DNA of 64,000 nucleotides. It comes from Neobacillus bataviensis LMG 21833. Its GTDB lineage: Bacteria > Bacillota > Bacilli > Bacillales > Cytobacillaceae. The position numbers and the translations under genes were made by a program. A model generated the notes under the pieces. The model had not been told where the DNA came from and did no database searches. It worked only from the letters and a program-made list of their open reading frames with translations. The DNA is taken from NCBI RefSeq assembly GCF_000307875.1, contig NZ_AJLS01000115.1, positions 121,528 to 185,527 on the forward strand, given 5' to 3'. Of the stretch, positions 7,886 through 16,724 are shown in pieces (the first letter of the stretch is position 1; every line of letters starts with the position of its first letter).

Positions 7886-8230
7886 TTACTTCGAAGTGCT
7901 AGATTCGTTTCTATGTCCATACTTTTGCTGCAGCTCATCCTCGTTTATCGCCGTGCCATCCTTCTGCTGCTGCCGTTCTATATCACCCTGCATGGAAGTG
8001 CTATCCCTATATTTTTGCTGTAGGTCACTTTCACCTTGCGTGGAATTGTTATCTCCATTACCTTGCTTGTCCTCTTGCTGCATCTCTGGATCGCCATTCC
8101 TAGAAATGTCGTCTCCATACCGTTGCCCGTTTTGCTGCACATCACGCTCTTTTTCGTTCCTCTTCGAAAACGGTGCTTCCTTTTCCAACTTTTCTTCCAT
8201 ATCCTTCTGATCCGCAACATTTTTAGCCAT
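7886..8230 (-). CDS. Hypothetical small hydrophilic Gln/Asp-rich protein
   Basis: A 114-residue protein without signal peptide or membrane segment, very rich in Q, D, E, N, K and S. Two LQQKY motifs (DLQQKYRDS and ELQQKYGHR) and several spaced QQ pairs give it a loosely repetitive, probably disordered sequence. The ATG at 8230 has AGGAGG eight nt upstream; the ATG two codons earlier would be only two nt from that site. I do not recognise the family. Such composition is seen in small stress or spore proteins of bacilli, but nothing here proves that role. It stands alone with its own terminator. Confidence 0.6.
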   Translation of the reverse strand: MAKNVADQKDMEEKLEKEAPFSKRNEKERDVQQNGQRYGDDISRNGDPEMQQEDKQGNGDNNSTQGESDLQQKYRDSTSMQGDIERQQQKDGTAINEDELQQKYGHRNESSTSK

Positions 8231-8403
8231 GTTCATTTCCTCCTTTTTATTTTTCCAGATTGCTGTCTTTTATCCCAACGGGTATCGAACCTGCAACCAC
8301 ATATTTACACCACCCTCTTCCTGTTTAAGCTGGATTCTTAAGTTAGGTTAACTAGTTTGTAACCTTAATCATGTTGTACCACCGAATCACAAGTCTAAAA
8401 CCT

Positions 8404-9327
8404 TTATTTAAAAAATGAACCTTTCTTCTTCCCCTTTAACAGGTCTCCTGTCCAGCCTTTGACTTTTAAATAGCCATAAAGCAGGAGTGTGGAGACGATG
8501 ATGAGAATAATCGACAACCCATAGCCATGCCGCCATTCGAGTTCTGGCATATGCTTAAAATTCATGCCCCATAACGCCCCAAAGGCCATAACCGGTGTAA
8601 AAATCGTTGTAATCACCGTCAAGGTTTTCATAATTTCATTTCCGCGATGGGAGGAAATAACCTCCTCTAAATTAATAATCGAATCGAGCTCATGTTCATA
8701 TTCATTCAGCAACACCATCGCCCGCTCAATCCGCTTGCCGGTGGAGAAAAAAATCTCCTCACTGCCGCCCCCATGAAGATTGACTTCCTCAATCGCCATT
8801 TGGACTTCATTGATCGGAATCAGGAGATTCTTGCATACCAAAAGTTCATGCCTGCGGGTATAGACAAGCTCAAGAATCCCCGTTTCATTGCGCTTTCGCA
8901 CACTCCAAATCAATGTTTTCAGCGCCTTCTCAAACTGATCAATCTCCACTAACATCTCATTCATCAGCTCGCCAAGAAGTAGTAAAAAGCCATCGACGGC
9001 ATTTTTCGTCTTCTCTAATTGCCATTCAAGCTCCTCCGAATCTAATTCTAGATTAATCGTCACCAGCTTATCCGCCGTCAAATAAAAGTGAAATATTTTA
9101 CAATCCCGCTCCCTAGCAAAATGTTGTTTATAAATAAGCGACCCTTTAATGACCTTTTCCCCATTCTCTAAGCAGCCCACCCTTAGGAAATTGGTTTTAT
9201 TCTCCTGAACCTGCTCCAGCCAGCCGTTCGTACAGTCGTCCTGCTCAATCGCCTGTTTGATGCGATCCAATTCAATCTTATGTAACTGCAAGTACTCCCA
9301 CTTGTTTTCCCCCATCCACTTTTCCAA
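8404..9327 (-). CDS. CorA-type magnesium transporter (YfjQ-like)
   Basis: A 307-residue CorA family protein. It has a long cytoplasmic N-terminal domain with acidic helices, then two transmembrane helices at the C-terminus, the first ending in the signature GMN (in FGALWGMNFKHMPE), and a basic tail. Pentameric Mg2+/Co2+ channel by family. A TTG start at 9327 is preferred because AGGGGAGAGG ends three nt upstream, while the next ATG at 9315 is badly spaced. Monocistronic, divergent from the small gene at 9438. Confidence 0.9.
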   Translation of the reverse strand: MEKWMGENKWEYLQLHKIELDRIKQAIEQDDCTNGWLEQVQENKTNFLRVGCLENGEKVIKGSLIYKQHFARERDCKIFHFYLTADKLVTINLELDSEELEWQLEKTKNAVDGFLLLLGELMNEMLVEIDQFEKALKTLIWSVRKRNETGILELVYTRRHELLVCKNLLIPINEVQMAIEEVNLHGGGSEEIFFSTGKRIERAMVLLNEYEHELDSIINLEEVISSHRGNEIMKTLTVITTIFTPVMAFGALWGMNFKHMPELEWRHGYGLSIILIIVSTLLLYGYLKVKGWTGDLLKGKKKGSFFK

Positions 9328-9437
9328 TTACCTCTCCCCTTTTTACCCTTACATCCCCGAAATGGACGAAAACAAAACATGGAAAAATAGGTTTGATGTC
9401 AGGGTCGCTGGGGTATTTAAAGTGACAAGGAGGGATT

Positions 9438-9710
9438 ATGATGAAACGAGTTTTAGGTACAGGCACCTTACTCGCTGTAGGAGTTGGTGCATCGGCAGCC
9501 ATGTGGTTGTCCAATAAACCGAATCGCATCAAGGCGGAAAGTTTTTTAAGGGACTTAAAACGCAAAGTGAAACCGACTGTTTTTGAAAAAACCGAAGAGC
9601 TTCCGATTGAAAAAGGCGGTCACCCCCATCCACATGATTTAGAGGACAACAACATGGTCAGCGAGGGCGCGGGGTATTCCGTTCAATTTTATAATGAGAA
9701 AATGCAGTAA
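9438..9710 (+). CDS. Hypothetical small membrane-anchored protein
   Basis: A 90-residue protein with one N-terminal hydrophobic segment (about residues 4-25, VLGTGTLLAVGVGASAAMWL), a basic stretch after it (LRDLKRKVKP) and a histidine-containing acidic tail. The positive charges after the helix suggest an uncleaved anchor with the tail in the cytoplasm. AAGGAGGG lies directly upstream; of two adjacent ATGs the second, at 9441, is better spaced. Not recognised; 47 nt upstream of the TrkA_C gene, so they could be cotranscribed. Confidence 0.65.
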   Translation: MMKRVLGTGTLLAVGVGASAAMWLSNKPNRIKAESFLRDLKRKVKPTVFEKTEELPIEKGGHPHPHDLEDNNMVSEGAGYSVQFYNEKMQ

Positions 9711-9757
9711 GGGTTGGGGCGCTAGTGCCCCAACTATTTTTAGTTAGAGGTGAAACT

Positions 9758-10462
9758 ATGCTGCTCTTTTTATTGATTTATTCGGTGATTGTTTGGGCTG
9801 TTATCGAAATTTTTGTGATTCTATTTCGCTTAACGGGGCTGAAAGTGGAAGTTTCCCGGTTTCAGGTGATTTCGATGATGACCGGAACCGGCTTTACAAC
9901 CGAAGAATCTGAACTAATCCTAGGGCATCCGGTTCGCCGCAAACTGGGCAGTTTTCTGATTCTATTTGGCGCCTTTTCCCTTGCCGTGATTATCTCTTCG
10001 ATTAGCCAATTCCTCTCGAACGGCCTGCGGACGAAGGAAATTTTGTTGGCGGCTGCCGCTGTAATTGTCGTCTTTGCCGTGTTAAAACTGGACGTCGTTC
10101 AACGATTTTTAGCGCGGACTTTTAATCGAAAAATGAAACAACAAATCGAGCTTGCCGACATGCCAATAAGGGATGTCTTTTTAAAAAATAAAGACGATAC
10201 ACTCATTAATTTACATATTTATCAAGATTCTGAGCTTGTTAATCGTACCTTAAACGAAGCGGCCGCAGATCATGACGAGCTGGAGCTTGTCGCGTTGTTG
10301 ATCATACGCGGCAAGGTCAGGATTGTTAAACATATCTATGACACCCCCATCCAGGAAGGCGATCAGATCTTGTTGTTTGGAATGAAAAAGGTCATTTCCA
10401 AAACATTTGCGCACGATCTTCAGCTAATGGAGGAAAATCACAAAAAACTGCAGCCGGCCTAG
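9758..10462 (+). CDS. Membrane protein with C-terminal TrkA_C (RCK_C) domain
   Basis: A 234-residue protein. Three hydrophobic segments fill roughly the first 115 residues, with a TGTGFTTEES stretch between the first two. A TrkA_C-like domain occupies about residues 145-225 (NRTLNEAAAD, LVALLIIRGK, IQEGDQILLFG). RCK_C domains bind small ligands and gate cation transport, so this is probably a potassium- or cation-transport accessory protein. The ATG at 9758 has AGAGGTG five nt upstream and is chosen over an earlier in-frame start that lacks such a site. Confidence 0.75.
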   Translation: MLLFLLIYSVIVWAVIEIFVILFRLTGLKVEVSRFQVISMMTGTGFTTEESELILGHPVRRKLGSFLILFGAFSLAVIISSISQFLSNGLRTKEILLAAAAVIVVFAVLKLDVVQRFLARTFNRKMKQQIELADMPIRDVFLKNKDDTLINLHIYQDSELVNRTLNEAAADHDELELVALLIIRGKVRIVKHIYDTPIQEGDQILLFGMKKVISKTFAHDLQLMEENHKKLQPA

Positions 10463-10598
10463 CCATGTATTCCTTTTTCAATAATTTGGCTTGTTTAAAA
10501 AAATTTAAAGTGTATTGGCCAAAGAAGTCATTGTATACATTTATAATAGCGAATGAGTAAGTTGCTAGTATCCTAATATCCCTTGTTGGAGGTGACTT

Positions 10599-11672
10599 AT
10601 GGGGAAGGAAATCGATTTAATTGATTCTGGATTCGAAATCGGTGTTTATACTTTTGGGGAACTGCTTAGCGATCCTGATACTGGTCAATTTATAAGTGCA
10701 AAACAACGTATAAATGAAATTGTAGAGGCAGCTAAGCTGGCAGATGATGCGGGACTTGATGTGTTTGGGATTGGCGAGCACCATCGTTTAGATTTTGCTG
10801 TATCATCACCACAGGTTTTATTAGCGGCGATTGCTCAAGTTACTAGCAAAATTAAGTTAATCAGCGCAACTACTATTTTAAGTACACAAGATCCAGTCCG
10901 ATTATTCGAGGACTTTGCAACATTAGATATCATTTCAAATGGTCGTGCTGAAATCGTAGCAGGAAGAGGGGCGTTTTTGGAATCATTCCCACTGTTCGGC
11001 TATAGTTTGGATAACTATGATCAGTTATTCAAAGAGAATATAGAACTATTATTAAAACTAAACGAAAATGAGCGAATTACCTGGAAAGGTCATTTCCGCT
11101 CAGAGCTTAAGGACGCGGCGATTGCTCCCCGACCCATTCAACAGAGAATCCCCGTTTGGATTGGTGTTGGAAGTTCACAAGAAAGTGCAGAACGGGCAGG
11201 CAGGCTGGGGCAAGGGTTAATGTTAGCGGTGCTAGGTGGAGACCCTGTCTATTTTAAGTCACTCGTTGAAGCCTATCGATGTGAAGGATTAAAGGCAGGA
11301 CACATTCCGGCAAGTCTTAAGGTGGCTGTTTGTTCACATGGAAATCTTAGTAAAATATCGCATCAGGCCAAGAAAGAATTCTATCCTTATTATACTAATT
11401 ATTTCAAATATTTTATGAAAAATGGGATGCTATATCCTATTTCTGAAGCTGATTTTGAGCAAATGGCTAGTCCAAATAACAGCTTGTTCATCGGGAGCCC
11501 GCAAGAAATTATCGAAAAAATTCTCCGTCAATATGAATTGTTTGGACATCAGCGCTTTCTAGCTCAAATTGACATTGGTGGTTTACCTTTTAATAAGGTT
11601 GCTAAAAACATAGAGCTATTAGCAACTGAGGTAGCTCCGGTGGTTCGAAAGGAAATTAAAAAAAGAAGCTAA
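10599..11672 (+). CDS. Luciferase-like (LLM-class) flavin monooxygenase
   Basis: A 357-residue single-chain member of the bacterial luciferase superfamily, with a TIM-barrel pattern: GIGEHHRLDFAVSSP near residue 60, ISATTILSTQDPVR near 90, NGRAEIVAGRGAF near 120 and the RIPVWIGVGSS segment near 190. These enzymes use reduced FMN (or F420 in actinobacteria) to oxidise or reduce small organic molecules; the substrate is not evident. GGAGGTGACTT precedes the ATG. It ends at a terminator shared with the converging germination operon. Confidence 0.88.
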   Translation: MGKEIDLIDSGFEIGVYTFGELLSDPDTGQFISAKQRINEIVEAAKLADDAGLDVFGIGEHHRLDFAVSSPQVLLAAIAQVTSKIKLISATTILSTQDPVRLFEDFATLDIISNGRAEIVAGRGAFLESFPLFGYSLDNYDQLFKENIELLLKLNENERITWKGHFRSELKDAAIAPRPIQQRIPVWIGVGSSQESAERAGRLGQGLMLAVLGGDPVYFKSLVEAYRCEGLKAGHIPASLKVAVCSHGNLSKISHQAKKEFYPYYTNYFKYFMKNGMLYPISEADFEQMASPNNSLFIGSPQEIIEKILRQYELFGHQRFLAQIDIGGLPFNKVAKNIELLATEVAPVVRKEIKKRS

Positions 11673-11715
11673 AAAGGGATACATTGTAATGAAACAAAAT
11701 AACAATAAACGAACC

Positions 11716-11746
11716 AAAAGCGATGGCAGCGATGTCATCGCTTTTT
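11716..11746. terminator. Bidirectional terminator between the monooxygenase and ger operon
   Basis: Stem AAAAGCGATG / CATCGCTTTTT with T-runs on both strands. The left part lies inside the convergent intergenic space and the right part overlaps the last codons of the GerB-type gene. Confidence 0.75.
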
Positions 11747-12841
11747 AAGGGGTTCATTTGCCCATTTTCTCCTTATTAGCGCAATGCAAAGGAGTAAAAT
11801 CGGAATGAGCAGTTGAACGGTTAAGAAATAAAAGGGCACAGTTGTCCCCATTCCTCGAATCATGTCCTCGAACGAGGGGATTGACCAGAACGAAAATAGA
11901 ATAATTAAAAAACCAATTGGTAATACAAACGGTTTATAACTGGGCAGTGTCAGCCATTGTGAAGTACCAATCACAAGCATATAAAAAAAGGCGGACAGCT
12001 GGACGAAACCACCAAGAACCCAAACGGCGATGACGATTGACTCAATATGTTCAAAAAAGGAACCGATACTGATATATCTTGCCGCCTCAAATACGGGGAA
12101 ATGGATGTTGGAAATAATTCCGCCAAATAAAAAAAGATTGCCAAGATTAATAAATACCATTGTCAACACACTGGCAATGACCGAAAGCATTCCCCATTTC
12201 ATGACCTTTTCTTGTTTCCTTAAAAAAGGAATGAGGAACGACAGCAATGAAAATTGACTTAACCAGGCGTGTGGTGCAAGGGAACCTTTAATAGAGGGCA
12301 TCACCCCGTCTTGCATGATGGGAAATATATTTTTTACATTCAAGTCAGGAATGAGAAAAACATAAATCAGGATGTAGAGAGCCAAAACAATCGGCAAAAA
12401 AATCATCGCACATCGGCCAATCGTTTCAATGCCCCCATGAACAGCAATCGCGCAAGAAAGGGCAATACTTCCGGTAACAAAAATGATCGGTGTTTTATGC
12501 AAAAAAGCACTTTCAATGAACTCACCGTATTCCCTAAAGGCAATCGCAGTATCGTTTAATAGAAAAAATAAGAAAATGAACGCCATGATTTTGCCAATGG
12601 TCCTGCCTAGAATCAGTTCACCATATTCGATTAGCGTTTTCCCCGGAAAAAGCCTAGAGAGCTTTACAATGATCATGACGATCAGAAATCCGCTCAAAGA
12701 ACCCCATATGGGGGACAGCCATAAATCACGCTTTGCATGCTGTGCCGTGACATATGGAATGTACAGAATGGCCGTAGTGACAACTGTTGCATACATAATA
12801 AGGGTTACTTCCAAGTAAGAAATTTTTCCTTTTTCAATCAT
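11735..12841 (-). CDS. Spore germination receptor B subunit (GerAB/EndB family)
   Basis: A 368-residue polytopic membrane protein of the GerAB family, related to amino-acid permeases, with about ten hydrophobic segments. Segments such as GKTLIEYGELILGRTIGKI and AFREYGEFIESAFLHKTP are typical. Known GerB subunits of receptors of this class bind the germinant in the inner spore membrane. It is the last gene of a four-gene operon A, C, D-type, B; the gap from the small D-type gene is about 30 nt. The specific germinant cannot be inferred. Confidence 0.93.
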   Translation of the reverse strand: MIEKGKISYLEVTLIMYATVVTTAILYIPYVTAQHAKRDLWLSPIWGSLSGFLIVMIIVKLSRLFPGKTLIEYGELILGRTIGKIMAFIFLFFLLNDTAIAFREYGEFIESAFLHKTPIIFVTGSIALSCAIAVHGGIETIGRCAMIFLPIVLALYILIYVFLIPDLNVKNIFPIMQDGVMPSIKGSLAPHAWLSQFSLLSFLIPFLRKQEKVMKWGMLSVIASVLTMVFINLGNLFLFGGIISNIHFPVFEAARYISIGSFFEHIESIVIAVWVLGGFVQLSAFFYMLVIGTSQWLTLPSYKPFVLPIGFLIILFSFWSIPSFEDMIRGMGTTVPFYFLTVQLLIPILLLCIALIRRKWANEPLKKR

Positions 12842-12872
12842 ATTTGTTCATTCCTTTTCTAAAAGGAGTCTG

Positions 12873-13094
12873 TTACCAAAATGCCCCAAATGACTTAAAG
12901 ATGAAATCAATTAGTTGCCCGGGCCCTGGCATTTCTGGAAAAATAACAAGTAAAACAGCAAGAATCCAGTTAACCAGCATCAACGATAAAAAGGCCATTT
13001 TTACTTTTTTCTCACTTTTCTTCAACGTCGGCCATTGGGACAAAAAGATTAGCACTAGTAAAATGGTTAACCCTAGGATCCCTCCCATCTTCAT
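12873..13094 (-). CDS. Small two-helix membrane protein of the germination operon (receptor D-subunit type)
   Basis: A 73-residue protein consisting almost entirely of two hydrophobic helices (about 5-18 and 33-51) joined by a short basic loop (KKSEKKVK). Its ATG overlaps the GerC stop as ATGA. Small proteins of this size and topology encoded inside ger operons have been described as D-subunits that modulate receptor activity. The match rests on size, topology and position rather than on a motif. Confidence 0.75.
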   Translation of the reverse strand: MKMGGILGLTILLVLIFLSQWPTLKKSEKKVKMAFLSLMLVNWILAVLLVIFPEMPGPGQLIDFIFKSFGAFW

Positions 13095-14275
13095 CGTTCT
13101 ACACCTGTTTTACGTTTTTCCGTAGCCAAACCGGTTCTACTGATATTTACCTTCGTTCCAAATGATATGGCGACTTTTGGGAAGATTTCATCCCACTTAT
13201 CTTCCTTTTGTTTCCATATTTGTGGATATTCCCTCTGAAATTCATCAGCAAAACCGAAGATATCCGCATGTAATTCTTTCTTTACAATCGAAAAAGCTAA
13301 CCGCTCTCTTTGTTCAATTTCAAGACCAACCTTCTGCTCGGCTTTTTTTCTTACCTTTGGATCGAATAAATTGAGTGTTGTCGTATTTTGAATGACTTCC
13401 AAATCTACATTTGATTTCATGTGCATGCCCCATTTGCCGTTCTTTATCGTGGGGATCAATTCACTATGGCTTCTTAATAGATTTAGGGAAATGTAGCCTG
13501 GTTCGTTTTTAAAAGAAATCGTAATCACACCTGATTGGATCTCATTTTTTGGCCAAAGAATCCCCCTGGTTTGTTTATCATCTAATCTTCCTACCATTTT
13601 TCCTTCCTTAAAAATAGCGGCCCCATTAATGATGGGAATGGCTTTTTTTGAATCCATCATGGACGGGTCCAGGTTTTCGACCCAAGGAAGTACGGCCGCA
13701 TCGGATGCACCTGATAACATCTGCGATAAATCCTTCACCGTTACTTTCACCCCTATATGTGTTTTAACCATTTTGCGAAGTTGTTTTGAGGTGTATCTTT
13801 CCAATTCAGGCATTGCCTCCAAAACCGTCTTGGATCTTCCTTTCGACACAAAGACGTCGGCACGTATACGAGGTTCCGAGTGCCTGATCCAAAAATCAAT
13901 GTGGTCGCTGATTCCTTCCTTTGCTAATGTTTCACCAATAATGAGCACCTCGTTTTGCCCCCAGAAAATTTCTCTAGTGAGTTCTTCCTGGAGTCGTGCC
14001 ATCGCATCCGCAATGGTTTCCCCTTCAGCTGACCTGACGAATGACTGGCCGGTGCTGCCCCCGCTAGACATCCCGGATTGTTGTCCGCCTTGGGGGGCGC
14101 GCGGGATAAATATTTGGGCTGAGAGTTCGATATTATTTTTTTTACCTTTATCAATACCTGCTGCCAAAATGAGGGCTAAATCATTTACTTCGGCTCGATC
14201 CCAACATCCTGTTAGGAAAAATGAAGTTAAGCATAATATGAGGATGAACTTAACAGATCGAATCAACCAACTCAA
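13091..14275 (-). CDS. Spore germination receptor C subunit (GerAC family lipoprotein)
   Basis: A 394-residue lipoprotein. The signal peptide ends in the lipobox LTGC (Cys about residue 24), followed directly by WDRAEVNDLALILAAGIDKG, the hallmark of GerC proteins. GerC is anchored at the outer face of the inner spore membrane and is needed for receptor function. The start is TTG, overlapping the GerA stop as TTGA, with AAAGGTGG upstream. A Gly/Gln/Ser-rich stretch (QGGQQSGMSSGGSTGQS) near residues 61-77 is a flexible insertion. Confidence 0.93.
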   Translation of the reverse strand: MSWLIRSVKFILILCLTSFFLTGCWDRAEVNDLALILAAGIDKGKKNNIELSAQIFIPRAPQGGQQSGMSSGGSTGQSFVRSAEGETIADAMARLQEELTREIFWGQNEVLIIGETLAKEGISDHIDFWIRHSEPRIRADVFVSKGRSKTVLEAMPELERYTSKQLRKMVKTHIGVKVTVKDLSQMLSGASDAAVLPWVENLDPSMMDSKKAIPIINGAAIFKEGKMVGRLDDKQTRGILWPKNEIQSGVITISFKNEPGYISLNLLRSHSELIPTIKNGKWGMHMKSNVDLEVIQNTTTLNLFDPKVRKKAEQKVGLEIEQRERLAFSIVKKELHADIFGFADEFQREYPQIWKQKEDKWDEIFPKVAISFGTKVNISRTGLATEKRKTGVER

Positions 14276-15849
14276 CTTCCGTCGCCACCTTTGCTTGGAT
14301 CAGGCTTTTGGTTACTGGACTCACGCCTTAAGTCACTCGTATCTTGTGAAAAAAAGTCGGGACGAGTATCCATTGCCCACCACGGAGCCCGAATCAGGAC
14401 ATCCTTCAAATTGTGAGCCTTGAGCGGCGCAGCCGAATTGAAATAGGGTACACCAAAGGATTTTAGCGTACACAAATGGGCGACAATCGCGGTAATTCCG
14501 AGCATAACGCCTAATAATCCTAACATTCCCGCTAAAATCATGATGGGAAAGCGCAGGATTCGAACCGATATGCCGGTCGCATATCTTGGCATTAAAAACG
14601 AGGCGACTCCCGTAATGGCTACCACCATGACCATCGGTGATGACACCAGTCCCGCCGCAGTCGCGGCTTGTCCAATGACCAGGGCGCCGACAATACTAAC
14701 AGCAGATCCCACTTGTTTTGGCAGCCTCACTCCTGCTTCACGCAGCGCCTCAAACGTGATTTCCATAATAAACGCTTCAATCAATGCCGGAAAAGGAATT
14801 TGTTCACGGCTTTCAGCGATTGTTAAGAGCAGCGAGGTGGGAAGCATTTCTTGATGATACGTTAAAATCGCCACATACGCTGATGGTGCAAGCAAAGCGA
14901 TGAAAAAGAATAGATAGCGCAGCCAACGGATAAAGGTACTGATGTAAAACGGATTATAATAATCTTCTGGTGCCTGTAAGAGAGTGGCAAACGTACATGG
15001 TGCAATGAGGCTGATAGGGGTGCCGTCGACCAAGATCACAACACGTCCTTCCAAAAGGCAGGCTGCCGCAACATCCGGACGTTCCGTTGTTAACACTTGT
15101 GCGAAAGGAGAATACGGGTAATCAACGATCATTTCCTCAATATATCCGCTTTCTAAAATACCATCCATCTTGATGCGCTCAATTCTGCTGGTAACCTCAT
15201 CAACGAGAGTGATGTCGGCGATTCCTTCTATATAAGAAATGATGATTTGGGTTTCTGTATAACGGCCAATTGTCATTGGTTTCATTTTTAATAAGGGATG
15301 ACGAATTTTCCTGCGTAAAAGGGAGGTGTTGACTCTTACTGTTTCAATAAACCCTTCTCTAGGGCCGCGAATGACTGATTCCGCGTCTGGTTCCATAATA
15401 CTGCGCTTTTCCCACTTGGGCAGCCCAATAGAAATTCCCTTTGTTTGTTTTTCAATCAGAATAATCGGGTTACCCATTGAAATTTGTTGAAAGACATCCA
15501 CAATATAGTAAATTTCCTTTAAATCAGAAACTGCTATTTCCTTTTTCGTATGTTCAACTATGGCACCGCCAGCATCGCTTTTCATCTGTAAAAGCGGCCT
15601 TAGCACCTGTTGGTCGATCTCTTCAGTATTCGACAGACCATCAATGTAAAGAAGAATGGCATCGACACTGCCGCCGATACTAAATTCACGAAATACCACA
15701 TCGGAGCAATCTTTATAGGCTGATTTTAGTAGGTCGATATTTTTATTTAACTCCGGATCTAAAGGGATTTCCGGCAATGCATTCAACGACTCATTCATTT
15801 GTAAGCTTGGAAATTTCCTTCTCTCTTTTCGAATCCCCATAAATTTCAT
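14272..15849 (-). CDS. Spore germination receptor A subunit (GerAA family)
   Basis: A 525-residue protein. A large hydrophilic N-terminal domain (to about residue 290) contains TEEIDQQVLRPLL and VRGPREGFIETVRVN-type GerA signatures (here VIRGPREGF). Several membrane segments follow, with PEDYY and PFPALIEAFIMEITFEALREAG. First gene of the receptor operon. The ATG at 15849 is preferred over the TTG one codon before it. The tail after the last helix is Ser/Asp-rich. Expected to be transcribed in the forespore under SigG, but I could not identify a convincing SigG promoter. Confidence 0.93.
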   Translation of the reverse strand: MKFMGIRKERRKFPSLQMNESLNALPEIPLDPELNKNIDLLKSAYKDCSDVVFREFSIGGSVDAILLYIDGLSNTEEIDQQVLRPLLQMKSDAGGAIVEHTKKEIAVSDLKEIYYIVDVFQQISMGNPIILIEKQTKGISIGLPKWEKRSIMEPDAESVIRGPREGFIETVRVNTSLLRRKIRHPLLKMKPMTIGRYTETQIIISYIEGIADITLVDEVTSRIERIKMDGILESGYIEEMIVDYPYSPFAQVLTTERPDVAAACLLEGRVVILVDGTPISLIAPCTFATLLQAPEDYYNPFYISTFIRWLRYLFFFIALLAPSAYVAILTYHQEMLPTSLLLTIAESREQIPFPALIEAFIMEITFEALREAGVRLPKQVGSAVSIVGALVIGQAATAAGLVSSPMVMVVAITGVASFLMPRYATGISVRILRFPIMILAGMLGLLGVMLGITAIVAHLCTLKSFGVPYFNSAAPLKAHNLKDVLIRAPWWAMDTRPDFFSQDTSDLRRESSNQKPDPSKGGDGS

Positions 15850-16268
15850 CAACTGGTTCCCCTTGGTATGGATTTACGACTATTGTTTGCACATCCAAGG
15901 ATGATTATGCGATTGTTTCAAGGCGTTGGGAAATTTATACACCAATCGGCGCTCTACCGAACGAAGATCATGTATGGATAAGGTATCAAGGTTTAGTAAT
16001 ATTAATGACTGTATGTAGAAATCAAGTAGGTGAACTTTAGATAAAAATAAAATGGACTAAACAGGCCTTAGAAGGTTTTAACAATATTCAAAGTCAGCAT
16101 TTTTCCCAAAATAGATAAGCTAGACAAGATATGTCATATAATGAAATGTCTTGTCTAGCTTATTTTATTACCTTAAAAAAAATGCCATCATTTATGGTAC
16201 GGTTCAGCGTTATGTATCTGAATGAGGTTTAGCAATTTTGGTTTAGTAGGTAGAATCTTTAAGAAACC
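15850..16268. other. Gene-free stretch between the ger and molybdenum-hydroxylase operons
   Basis: Holds the presumed ger promoter region and a long hairpin at 16115-16163. On the plus strand a stop-free frame from about 15865 to 16041 encodes an unidentified peptide (for example RRWEIYTPIGALPNEDHVW), without a good start or ribosome-binding site. It looks like leftover coding sequence but I cannot name it. Confidence 0.5.
16115..16163 (-). terminator. Long hairpin terminator after the molybdenum-hydroxylase operon
   Basis: Fifteen-base perfect arms ATAAGCTAGACAAGA / TCTTGTCTAGCTTAT around a 19-nt centre that itself partly pairs. T-rich sequence follows on both strands but is weak. Confidence 0.6.
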
Positions 16269-16724
16269 CTAAATTGAGTTGACTGCTCGAAGGATTCCAC
16301 CATATCCTGTACAGCGACATAGGTTACCGGACAGTCCTTCTAGTATTTGTTCTTGTGTTGGATGTGGATGCTTTTCTAAAAGTGCTTTTATAGCTAAAAT
16401 CATCCCGGGAGTACAATATCCGCATTGGAAGCCGCCTTCCTCGATCAAAGCCCTCTGAATCGGATCGAGATTTTCTTCCCCAAGCCCTTCAATCGTTAAG
16501 ATTTCTACCTCATTTAATTGGAAAGCCCTTAATAAACAAGAATTCACTATTTGGCCATTCTTTAAAACTGTACAAGCTCCGCAGCGGCCAATACCGCAAG
16601 AAACTTTGGTTCCTGTCAAACTAAGGTGATCTCGAAGAATATCATTCAGACTGCACAATGGAGGAATATGAAGCTTCACATGTTGATGATTTACTTTAAA
16701 CTGAACCTCAATGTTCATATCCAT
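16269..16724 (-). CDS. Molybdenum hydroxylase, [2Fe-2S] subunit (XDH/CoxS family)
   Basis: A 151-residue iron-sulfur subunit with all eight cluster ligands: Cys43, 48, 51 and 63 of the plant-ferredoxin-type cluster (CGIGRCGAC) and Cys101, 104, 136 and 138 of the second cluster (CGYC, CRC). It passes electrons from the molybdenum cofactor to FAD. The gene overlaps the end of the large-subunit gene, so the two are coupled. It is the last gene of the order FAD, Mo, FeS. The family covers xanthine dehydrogenase, nicotinate dehydrogenase, CO dehydrogenase and others. Confidence 0.92.
   Translation of the reverse strand: MDMNIEVQFKVNHQHVKLHIPPLCSLNDILRDHLSLTGTKVSCGIGRCGACTVLKNGQIVNSCLLRAFQLNEVEILTIEGLGEENLDPIQRALIEEGGFQCGYCTPGMILAIKALLEKHPHPTQEQILEGLSGNLCRCTGYGGILRAVNSI

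Noticed and set aside
8265..8330. tRNA-like 3' part on the minus strand (GGTTCGATACCC)
   Set aside because: The T-loop resembles a tRNA, but the T-stem pairs poorly and no anticodon arm, D arm or acceptor match could be built.
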